A stretch of 64,000 nt of DNA from Litoditis marina (lineage: Eukaryota > Nematoda > Chromadorea > Rhabditida > Rhabditidae): contig OZ038436.1 in the NCBI GenBank assembly GCA_964036275.1, positions 23,534,639 to 23,598,638 of the forward strand. The letters run 5' to 3'. The position numbers and the translations under genes are program-made. Shown here piece by piece: positions 45,001 through 57,000 of this stretch (positions within the stretch are counted from its first letter, which is position 1; every line of letters starts with the position of its first letter). The notes under the pieces were generated by a model, which was not told the origin of the DNA, did no database searches, and was given only the letters and a program-made list of their open reading frames with translations.

Positions 45001-48000
45001 CATGATGTTCCACTTGGTGCAGGTGCCGGAAGAGAATGGGGCCAACCCGGCTGCCCTGTTCTGCCGCGTCTTTGTCCCGTTTGCCCGGATGCAGTTGGAC
45101 AGTGCCCGGGTCTCCTTCGATGTCTTCGTGGACGGGCAGAGTGAGCTGGACCTCATTTGCGAGACTACACAGCTAATCGACACCCGCAGAGGTACGTATT
45201 GGCACCGGACAAAAACCCTAAATAACAACCTTAGTATTTTGTAACTGTGAAGCGGCAACCACGCGATAGGTGTGCGAAAGGGGGATTTTAGCTAATAGGA
45301 GTGTACAGATGAGGTTAATGTGCGACAGCACTAGTTCAGACTCGCGTGCGTCGAAACACAGTATTGAAACATAAGATTAGATTTCGTCGTTATCTACGTC
45401 AGTTCGTAAATGTCGTACTCGACCCCCGCTCCAAATAACAGATACGCAAAAAAAACTTTAACTCTGGTTCGAATGTTCTTGATTTGTATCTTTCGGGTAA
45501 TATATTCTGCGCATTGATCCCATAGAACAGTAAAAATAATTGATTATTCGCAGGTCAAGATGGACGGGGTGGAAATTTGTTCACGACAATTTTGAAGCCA
45601 CTCGACAGTCCTCCAGGGAAGAAAAGGTAATTATCATTTTCAGTTCTCGAAAATTCCTTTCGTACTACTGTATTTATTGCCCAATATATCCAAGCTTGTT
45701 GAGATTCGAAGAACCAAGCTTGAAGGGTGTTATGTATCTAAAAGCCGAGTACTTGTAGATCACGTGGGTATGATTGAATTTGATTTAGAATCTATTTTAT
45801 ATCTTATTAGACACAGTCCGAGTGTTAGCCATATACGGCCCGTAATCGAAGTGTCGCCCCTGATTTCTTAAATTGCATCTCATATAATAATCCACCCACC
45901 CCCTATACTTCTCATCGGAGTGTTGTCCTCTCCAGAATCTCGCTGATGTCGGAGGCGCATCTGATGATGAAGAAGGACGAGCCGCCAGCCCTGACCCTGG
46001 TGCTGATGAATGCCCGAGTCCTCCTCCTACCCGACTGGCTCAATGACGCCAAGGAGTTTGTGCTGCTCAGCACAGACTTCGTTCCCAAGTGTACGTTCCA
46101 TACATATTCCACCACATTTGTCCGAATAGCTATAACAATTAAGAAACGGACTACCTTTCACGTATATGACTAATGCCCGTGGTTTGGCACGTGGACCAAA
46201 GGGAATAATATTGAATACACATGCTACTGAGCACTGGTTGCAGTACTACTGTAATTGCCGTACATTTTTAATTTTTCAACTGGGTATCTTTTTTTTCTGA
46301 TTTTTGCTGGTTGCCTGTTATACCTGACACCAAATGGTTGCAGACAGTGACGAGCCAACCGTATCCCAACCTACCGGAGTGGGCGTGGTCGAGCGGACCA
46401 GGATGGGCTCCGGATCGGCGAATACCGCACAAACAGTCTCTCTCAAGATTACTCTCAGGTAAGGCTAGGGCTGTTGGCCCAAGTTACTGAAGAATCGGGT
46501 CATTGTAGAACCGAACCGCTCAGTATGAACCGGCATTCGAACCGCATGGTTCGTATTCGGGACCCGGGTTTTCGATAAATTCGCCACTATCTTGTGAGGA
46601 AGACATGCTTGAAAAGTTACTGCTAGATGGTGTAGTTGCTTCATAGAAACATTAGACATACTATCTCGACAAAATATTCTTAAGGTTTATTCTGTGAAAA
46701 GTTATCGCTTTTGAACCAACGCAGTGTGGTATGAAAATACGCAGAGACTATCCCCGCGAAAGTTATCGAACCTCATAGGTCATTCATGTCACTGGAGTAG
46801 TTTTCGTCTTTCTTTCGTGTACATCGCGTTGTTTCATTTTCCTCTCAAACTTGCCGATATCTTCTTTTTGTAGGGATTCTGATCTGTACATCTTGGAGGA
46901 TACGAGTCTACGCAACAGTTTTGCTCTCGTGGCCACAACTACAGCTGTGCTCAATATGAATGATGCCGGCGGCGATATTTCGGCTAACCTGGAGATTCAG
47001 GTTACTCTTATACGTTGACTAGGAATCATTTTCGACAAGATGACAATCTGGGCAACGATCATAAATCAGTCGATCTCCAACTGTTCACTGAACTGATGGT
47101 TACGTACCAGAGTACCGTTGCTCTTCAAATAACGTAAAGTTTGATGTAATGCAAAAGTATTAGAATTATAATCAAAATATAATTTATCGACCCGTCGTTT
47201 GAGAAATTGCCATCATTCATATAAGAATCCACTTGAACAATCCGATATTTGGTCAACTATTCATTGAAGTCAATGAGAGTCTATAAAAAGATTCTCTGTT
47301 GCAGAATCTAGCTTTGTCCTGGTGTTCAATGCTGTCCGAGGACCACCGACTGCGTCGTTGTTCCAATGATTTCTCGGTCGGGATCGGGTTGTCGGTCGGC
47401 TCGCTTCCCACTGGATCTCAACAGAAAGGACTACCCCAACTATCGAATCCAAGACATCATGCTGAGGTGGGTTACTGTACACAGATAGAGAGGAAGTTAA
47501 AGTTCATCTCCACTTGTACTTACTTACATTCACACACATCGTTTGACTTTTCTGCGTGGTCGTTTAGGAAATTTTTTCAAAGCGATTTATTTAAAGAACG
47601 CTATCTCCCGCAATTGTTTTGATTTCCACACTAATGGACGTGTATAAATTTGCGCATTCTAGATGATTTCCATTTTTTCTCAACCAAATAAGTCATCCTA
47701 TACCTCCTTGATACTTGACCCTTCCTTGCAAGATAGAATCTAGAACCTTAAAGTCTGTCCGAAAAGGCGGGGAAGTTGAGTTTAGTGGTCTCCAGATTGA
47801 ACAACGTCACTGAAGAAATAATGAAGTGTTTGTATCTAGGTGGAAGTGCGTGGTATGATTGGTCGATTGTCGTATCGAGATGGTCGAGTGGTATCGACGG
47901 TACTGACTGGGTTCATGAAGCACGTGAACACTTCGCACGGTCGAACTCTCATTCCCATCATCACTCCGAAACCGCCTCCGAAATGTGGGTCGAATAGTTT

Positions 48001-51000
48001 TTGATGAACTGTTTTAGATCAGTATAATATATTCACAGGTAAAAATCTAGAAATGATTCGGCGGTAACATTTCACTTGGTGTGTATTCGGAATTTTGAAA
48101 ATACTTACGTAGAGTCCAGAGTCTGATGGTTCTCGCAATACTTCACTGGAATAATGTGATTGAGAAGGTAGTGACGACGGAAGAAAGCTGAATGATCGTA
48201 ACATATTCAGTATTCACGATTCCTTCTGTTGGTGACTGTCTTGAATGGGTTTTTCTCACTTTTTTGTCTAGTTGTGCACGCCATTTTTATATTTGCAGCA
48301 ATCAATATTGGAAAGCTGACGTTGAAAACGGAGAACGCGGATCTGTGGTTACTGGATGACTATCAAGGAAGCTCAATCCCGGTGCTAAGGATTTCGCTTT
48401 CGGGTAATTGTTGCATACTGTCATCATCTTTGGCTTGCGTAGTCATAGGTTGCGAATGAACCCACGTTTGTTTGTTTTCTTGTCTTGATCGATTATTTTC
48501 TGTACTTATGGTTGTGATTGTGAAGATGCGTCGAGGTAGTGACACATTTGGTATCCATACTTCTACCAACGATAGTTTCTCTATCGTCCACCCGATGTCC
48601 GAAGCGAAAATATATTGAGAATGTGCAGAGACGGTTATACCTCGGTGGCCGTAAAGTAACACCACATTGCAACCTTATGAAGTGAATAATCATGAATCCT
48701 GAACACCCTTTAATTCAGATGTGAATGTGAGTTACCAGCCGAACCGCATCGTGGCCGCCCTGACGACTAGTGTGGACTACTTCAACCAACGGGTCTTCGG
48801 ATGGGAGCCTCTGGTGGAGAAGTGGAATGTTCTCCGATTTCTCATGCACACCAAGGACAGACTGCGCACGGTGGAACTGTTGGCGGGTGGGTGGCTCTCT
48901 CATTTCAATGTCTGGGTTCAATTGCGAAAGTTTAAAAAAAGTTTGGAAGATGTTTGCAAACTATTCTCGATTGATTTATTACGCATATGAATACGTGAAA
49001 AGAATGAAAATAGAAGTGGAGAAAATGACGCATTGTCTCCTGATTCATTTTTTGTGGTTATTTTTCTGCTTGTTGTTCTCTACCACAGTTTTTTTTTCAT
49101 TACCTCATTCAGTTTTACCGTGATTAGTTTTTGTTTCCAGAGTCTCGAAGTACGCTAGATGTGAATATCACGGAGCAGTTGATGCAACAGGCAGTTCAGC
49201 TGTCTGGCAGATGGCCAGCCATTCAGTCGGCACTGGAAAGAGAGGACTTCAGGTTGGCACCAATCACACAATTCCCTGCCATCTAGAAAGCCACTTTTGC
49301 AACGGTCACGATCAGAGAGTACACAGATCAGAGAAACCGCAGACTGTCTTAACCCTGTTCGATCTTCCTGCTCTTTTGCTTTTATAGTTGGCTGATCGCA
49401 GAAAATTGGCGCGAATTTTCCCAAACAAACACTTTCTCTAAAACTGTTTGTTTTATTTTAGTCTCTGTTACATCTTCTTCAGCCATCACGCAACATTACC
49501 TAAGTAACCAGAAATAGCCAATAGGGTTCTTGTCAGAATTGCGGAAAATTTGAATATTTTCAAAGTGAAATTTTGATCCTGGTTTCTATTGGAAATTGTC
49601 TTATTTAAAAAAAACGATATGGTGGCGACGCATTCAATCATTTTCGTATTATTCCGATTTGCTTCTTACAGGAGCATTTGCACTCAGTCGCAGTCGGATC
49701 ATCTACCGTATCTGCTGAAAAATGACACAGGATGCGATATATCATTCACTACCGGTACGAATATAATTAGTTATAGTCCGTTTCATTCCCACTGAGACAC
49801 ATTGACGTCGTGCCAAAATTTTCGAATGACCATTTCTTACAGAAGAAATGAGAATTCTGATAATTTTTCTTATTTACGTGTTCTTATGGGACTGAAGAAC
49901 CGCCAACAGAGTTTTGGAGTTATTTTAAAACCTCCAAAGTGGTGAAAAATAGACTGGAAAATTCATTGGCACGCTGCCAAGTCTCAGTAGGAATGACCGA
50001 AACTATACCCTTTTCCAGCTTTTCATTATGATCTGTATTTGATAACTAGCGGTCCCTTTAGAACTGTGGAACCACTGTTCCCATTTTTTATTATTATTCA
50101 ATTCAATTCTTTTATTTAAAAAAAAGTTTTTGAAAATCCAGCCGTTTTCAGCCAAGTTTTAGGTGTTTTAGTGCCGGCGGCGCGGCCGCCGCGTCTATTG
50201 GCCGTGCGCGCAGCGCACGTCATTATCGATTATTGAAGCAGCCGCTGCGCGGCTGTTAATAACTTTGGGCTGGGCAACCAGGTTTACTAGTGGGCATCGC
50301 TGCGCGGCAAGCTTGGGAGTAATGGAACGGGCATCGCTGCGCGGCAAGATTGAAAAAGGGCCGCTGCGCGGCCATGGGTAATGTATGGAATGTCATCGCT
50401 GCGCGGCAAGATTGGAAAAATGCCGCTGCGCGGCCAGGGAAAATTGCCACTGTCCCCGAGGTGAAGTAGGGAACGGGCATCGCTGCGCGGCAAGATTGGA
50501 AAAGGGCCGCTGCGCGGCCAGTGAAAATTGCCACTGTCCCCGAAGTAAAGTAGGGAACGGGCATCGCTGCGCGGCAGAATTGGAAAAGGGCCGCTGCGCG
50601 GCCATGGGTAATGTAAGGAATGGGCTTCGCTGCGCGGCCAGGGAAAATTGCCACTGTCCCCGAAGTAAAGTAGGGAACGGGCATCGCTGCGCGGCAAGAT
50701 TGGAAAAATGCCGCTGCGCGGCCATGGGTAATGTAAGGAATGGGCATCGCTGCGCGGCAAAATTGGAAAAGGGCCGCTGCGCGGCCAGGGAAAATAGCCA
50801 CTGTCCCCGAAGTAAAGTAGGTAACGGGCATCGCTGCGCGGCAAGATTGGCAGTGGAGTAACGGACATCGCTGCGCGGCAATATTGAATAAATGTCGCTG
50901 CGCGGTCAGAGAAATTGCCACTGTCCCCGGTTTTATTGGCCCAGGATTATGTATAGCCTAAGCCTTGTTATCTGGTAAGCATACAGTGAACGAGCCAGCC

Positions 51001-54000
51001 ATTGAAGTGGAACGAGCTCTTCTAAGAATCATGGTTATTCTAAGCCTAAGCCTTGTTATCTGGTAAAAATACAGTGAACGAGCCAGCCACTAAAGTGGAA
51101 CGAGCTCTTCTAAGAATCATGGTTAGCCTAAGCCTAAACCCTGTTATCTGGTAAAAATACAGTGAACGAGGCAGCCACTAAAGTGGAACGAGCTCTTCTA
51201 AGAATCATTGTTATTCTAAGCCTAAGCCTTGTTATCTGGTAAAAATACAGTGAACGAGCCAGCCACTGAAGTGGAACGAGCTCTTCTAGGTATCATGGTT
51301 AGCCTGAGCCTAAGCCTTTTTATCTGGTATTACAGTAAACCAGCCAACCACTGAAGTGGAACGAGCCGAACCACTGAAGTGAAGCGAGCTTTTCTAGGAA
51401 TGATGGCTAGCCTGAGCCCTGCCCCTCTGCGCCCGAAGAAACGCGTCGCTGCGCGCCGCGCAACGATATATCATGAAAAGTCAAACATTTTCCGGTAGCC
51501 AGAGCTTTGCACAACTTTTGTTGCAAAAATCAAAGAAATCCGTTGACAACCACCCTCACAAGGTGCATATAAAGGCAGTCATGTCAAAAAAACCAACGAA
51601 AACCCCTTACCAGCTTTATTGAGGAGAGAGCGCTTATCTTCCCCATTTGACACGTGTAAACTCAATTTTTTGGCTGACTGATTTCGATATTCGGATTCTA
51701 CGTAGTCGATTACACTATTTTATGATGTTTTGGAAAAAAATATTTTTTCCTATTTTCATCCCATTTCCCATACATACCATTAGCAAGTGAGAAAATCGAT
51801 ATTTTCGACTTGTATATCTCGATCAATTTTCGTGATTTGGACTTAGTGTTCACAGAGTACACTAATATTATGCATGTCTCTGAGTATTGCAAGTTTCAGA
51901 TCTTTCTATCCATTTTGAAGCTCCCAACGAGATGCATAAAAATGACGAAAATCCACATTTTGAGTTTCTCGGCTGAAATTGAGAGAAACGTGAAACACGT
52001 TGAAATTGTTCGACTAAACAACTATTCGTCTCAGAATTTGACGCTGATTCCGAAAAACCATATATCGAATTCTGAAAATGATTTTCAGCTGGTCCGATAA
52101 CTGACACCTTCTACTTTAGTGCCACCCTTTAAGCCAGCCAGCCACGTTTACGTGTAGTTGCAGCCACCCAGTAACATTCTAATGTTGATATTCAGATTCG
52201 CCATAGTTGAAAACCGTATCCTGGTAGTTTCCGCATCAAAACATTGTATTTCATTAGCTTTTCAAGTTTAGCCACCCCCAAAAATTACCAAAACCGTTGC
52301 TTAAAAACCACAGTTTTTTGGCAGTTTTGAAGATATCATCACAAAACTTCCAGAATATGTTCATAGATACTTCAGATACTAGGTTACCAACTTTAAGCAC
52401 CCTGCCATCTATTTGAACTAGTTTACTAATTGACCCCGGCTCAAAATTTCGTCTTTACTGAATTTGACCCCGCCAACTTGGGTTACCAACTTTTTGTGAA
52501 AAATTGGGTGGACAAAATTTTTCACGCAGTACATCATTAGAAAGCCCGTGAAGTTTTCTAGGGGGAGAAACAATTTCTAACAACATAGCCCCACCCATAA
52601 ACCCACACGGCCGTCCACCACCAAAGCAACTTCTATTTCAAGCTTCAAAAAATTGTCAGTTTTGACCCACAAAAAAGAATCTCACGTGTTTCACGTGCTA
52701 GCACGTGACCTGAAATCGTTCTAGAAATGTTCAGCGCATCGAGTTACCCTATAATCACTCCATTTTCAGATCATTCGCTTCATCTACCCTTCAAACCTGA
52801 GCCAAACCTCCGAATTTGGCCGGAATTTGAATTTTCTTGAATTAAAAATTCGTGAACAACATTAGAATATTGTAAACTCTACTACGAAGTTCACCTTTGT
52901 ACATATAATCATGAAATAATAATGCAAAAAATGAGAAACTTTTGCAAACCAACTTTCAGACTACTGTCTCGGGGCGGGATGGAACCCGGGTCCTGAGATT
53001 GCGGTCTAACACGCAATCGCGGTGCTATCCTGTTTCCGGTAGCAGAGGGTTGACTCGCTGGTATATGATCGGGCGCCGGCGGGTGGCGGAGCGCGTTCAC
53101 CTCTTGCTAGCTGATTTTGGAAGATATGAAAAAGTTATTTTTGGAAAAATGATCTACTCTTCAAGGTCTACCTGCCCATATAGGTGATTAGGCTGCCAGA
53201 TGGCTGGTTCGAAAAGTCAACGTCCGAAATTGACCTTCTGATGGTCCCTGTGAAGTTTTGCGTGAACCGATTGACAGGTTGGAGGTGTCAAACTGATTAT
53301 GGGGTAATTATCTACATTTAATCGGAGAACTGTGATCAAAGGTAAAGTCAACACCTCACAGGTAGGTCAAAACCGTCCGAAATTGACCATTTTCAAAACG
53401 TTGCCGAAAAAGTAGGTCAAAACATGAAATGAAGAAATGTTATTACATTTTCAAGTAGCTGACAACATGTGACATCTAAAATTGTTTTACTCGATTTCAC
53501 CCCACCAACACTCACCTCTTCTCCAGAGCTCCGAACTGCAACACTTTGAAAATGTGAAAAATCGACTATTTTCGGTCGTGAAAACGTGAAACTTATTTTT
53601 TCTTGCTAAAACCACGATGAATGTCTTAGTTAGCCTATTCACCATCATATATCCAAAATTTAGCCAAAGCAGAGACAAAGAAGTTTTTTCACCACAGGGG
53701 GGACCGTTATGTGAAACACGTTTTTGGCCAAAAAACAGTTTTTGTTGCGTTACAAAAAAAGTTATCAATGAAATTTTTTGAAACAAACAATTCCTTGAAC
53801 CGTTTTGAATTGCGCATCTTTCTCCGTAAAGTAGAATCAAATTTGACCCACCCCCGACCTGTGGTAGGTCAAAACACGTTTGACCTCCAAAAAATCGATA
53901 AAATCACAAATTCAACAATTTTTTGATGCCAATCATATTTTCTCATCAATTCCTAAGTTATATTTAAAATTGAGCCAATTCCGTTCAGCCATCTCTTCAA

Positions 54001-57000
54001 AACGGAAAAGTGCACCAAACTAAAAAGTACAACCACGATCGGCGGAATCGGTCCGGTCGTGCGCAACCGGCACCATTCGACTCAGAATTCCAAGGCGCAC
54101 AATAATTTTTTCATTTTTCGTACTTCGCCGATTCAATTCTCAACGCGAACCGAGAAAATCCAGAAAAACATGTTTTTGATTATTTTTTGCACTTTTCGAC
54201 GCGTCGCGCCGCGCTTCGCGTGCAAATTTCCGTCTACTTTCTTGCATGTCCCGATTGAGCTCGGGCGGGGGGTCATTTTATATAATTATATCAAACTTGT
54301 ATCTCAAACGCGCCAACCACCAGACGACGATGAAAAAAATCGAGCTCGTGCACCTACTCACACGTGAATAACACGACACGTGTGAAACGTGAGAAAAATA
54401 TTCTCACGTAGATCGATAGTACAAGTCTTTTACAAACTTTCTATAAAAAAAGTAAAAAAATTCGTCGAAAATTCGCGACGCTACGCGTCGCGAAAAAAAG
54501 GTACCCCAAAAATCGTACGAAGAAACCTTATCGTCTTTACTGAATTTGGGATCTTTGAGAAAGTGTAACTGTTCGTTGTATAGTACCATCAACTCACTGC
54601 CATTCACTTCACGTACAGATTGTTTTGTCGGAACAACATGCGAATTGTCAGTAAGTATTCAAAAGTTATTATTTCTGTTCAGTTACGAAAATTGTGGTAT
54701 GAACATGGAAAATAGAAAATGAACACATCAGTTTTCAGGTTTAATTGTATTATTTCCAGCCGTCGGTGACATCATGTCAGCTCGAAGTGCTCAGAGGAAG
54801 CCGTCCGTTCGATGGATCAATGTTCAAAAGAGCATGGAACATACGTTCGAATTCCCCACCCGCCTTCTCCTGTATTCGGTTGGTTCCGTAGAATACAGCA
54901 GTTGTAATTACAGCGAAAAACATTCGAAAGTTCAACCGAACACTACCTAGCGCTATGTACGACTGAGTTTTGTCTGGGGATTTCAAACTCTCCTCTTGTC
55001 TGGCACCTCAGCTATCATGAACCAGAGACGATAACTAATTACAAGACATGTCGGACACCTAGAAAGAATCTCGTCTTGCTCTAAAACATACGAATCTGAA
55101 ATTATAGAAATTAAAACTTTTCATCTCACCAGAACCAGATGAATAGAATGTTGCCTTCATAGCATCTGTACTTCAAACATAACTGTCCCACATTGTCTCA
55201 CGTGTGAATTCCGTGATTCCAGCAAAAGGAGCGTGAGCCACCCCGTCAGCTGATAGTCCGTGTGGCCGGCTGGGACGAGATATCGCCCGTCAATGTGGAT
55301 GCATGTGGCACCTATTTCCGGGTCGTCAAAGCAATGAAGGTAGGAATTCACAAAAAGTGCCCGGTATATCATGCTTCATGCTCTATGAACACTATAATAT
55401 GGGGTACATATCTAAGACCCGGTTCATATTGGTTCCACGTCCGTTTTACGACAGCGTTAATAGTATGTGTTTTTTTTTATTGATTTAAGTGATTTAAAGC
55501 CAACTAGACCGATACTCATTACATGTATAGTTTCAATTCCGCGCCGAAAGTGTGAACTGAACCTGAGTTGTAGCTCTATCTGCAAATACAGCATTGTGTT
55601 GTGATTGCGACTGAAACCCAGCGAGATCAAACTAAAAACAGCAGAGCAGCCTGGCACGTCTTTTTCCAGTTTCTACTGTTGATTCATTTCAAATGGTTAA
55701 TGGTGTTTCAGAGCAATATGCCGAATGCTCGACTAGTAATTCGAGTAACAATGGAGAAGGATGGCAAGAAAGTGGTGGCTGTACGGTCTTCAATCGATAT
55801 CTCTAATGATCTACCGCATACAGTTGTTGTCTATGAGGAGGGTACAAAAGAAGGTAACGTTGGATTTTTCGAACTCAGCCTGATCAGAAAGAACGGTTTT
55901 CACCGAAATCGTTCAGCTGCCTTTTTGTTTTCATTCTCATGGCTTGCATATGAGAAAAATGTTGTATACAGTCCAGGAGAAATCTGCTGAACTATGTGAT
56001 AGGTGTACATTTACACTGTCTCCGTATATTGGTCAAATTCTACTGTTAAGTCCGGTTTGCTCTATTGTTTATCATTTATCATGATCTTATCAGATCATCA
56101 TGTCGTATTTGGTACAGTTTCCGTTATTGTATATCTGCTCCAGCTATCATGACGGTGGAATCGTCGGCCTGTCTACCCGTCCCTCTACAACATGCCCGTT
56201 CCGAGTTCTTGGTTATACCGAATGGCGCCGGGGAAGTACTCGAAAAGGTACGTTGCATTCTTCCAAAAACTTAGTTTATATGATTTTTTGAATAATGGAA
56301 TTCACTAAATATTTTCATATTTTCAAGCTTCTTATTGGAAAAACGGCTGGCACCAAAAAGTTTGTTCTGACTTATGTATGCACTCAACGATTTTCATGCA
56401 TAGGCTCAGCTATACACTTTTAATACATATTCTTATTGTTTCGTTATATGTGTTTTTTGAATTGTGGGTAACAAAGTGTGAATTTGACATTACAAAACGT
56501 CTTTTTGTATTAGAAATTACACTTTTTCGAAACGGAGAAAGAGTCGATGTATTCAGGCGGAATTGAGCTGGAAACGTGTCCGGGTGGCGGGAGAAGTGCT
56601 GAACAGAACACAGAGACTCGAGATGGCGCTCAAGGATCGATGCTACTGGTGCGTTTCTTGTTTCCAGTAAAGCTGTCCGAATAGTCCAAATAATCTAGAA
56701 CACTAATCATGTACATTCACTTATTAGAATCGAAAAACGGCTTTCAGTCACACCAAACTCGTTGATACGCAAGAAAACCAGAGGGCAGATACTGCTCGGT
56801 GATATAGAGAAGAGATGATGAGATTAGACCTGAAGCCATTTTGTACCCGCCCCTGGAAACACCTCTGCTTCGCGAATAGACTGTTCTGTCAGTGTGTGTC
56901 TAGATTGAGAGAGTTTGTGTCAATGTTTCGTGTTCAGGATGTGTTCTGCTGTGCGTAGGGAGTATTACCCGGAGGACGAATCGTTGCCTGGTCACTCTAT

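Larger units (their letters stand above)
49755..54759 (+). other. VPS13D intron 48 (5 kb), largest intron, repeat-rich
   Basis: Contains an M1-like MITE, a GC-rich minisatellite (50284-50935), an 88-bp satellite (50943-51400) and a tRNA-like fragment near 52990. From 51430 to 54700 I see AT-rich sequence with scattered short repeats (for example GTAGGTCAAAACxxG words at 53360-53880) but no gene. The open frames over the minisatellite are repeat artefacts. Confidence 0.6.

Noticed and set aside
50256..50921. Long open frames (up to 221 codons, both strands) over the minisatellite
   Set aside because: They consist only of translated repeat units (RAAMPVPYF and similar). Several frames are open at once and there is no splice or start context.
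50284..51400. CRISPR-like regular array
   Set aside because: Units are contiguous satellite repeats without unique spacers, in a nematode intron.
52972..53031. Functional tRNA gene
   Set aside because: No acceptor stem, and the B-box has a mismatch at the key G. The blocks at 9580 and 26350 likewise lack a full cloverleaf.
54619..54650. Possible 32-nt VPS13D exon in intron 48
   Set aside because: It has fair splice signals, but including it puts the next exon (54760) in the wrong frame. Direct joining of 49754 to 54760 gives the conserved VPS13D frame.
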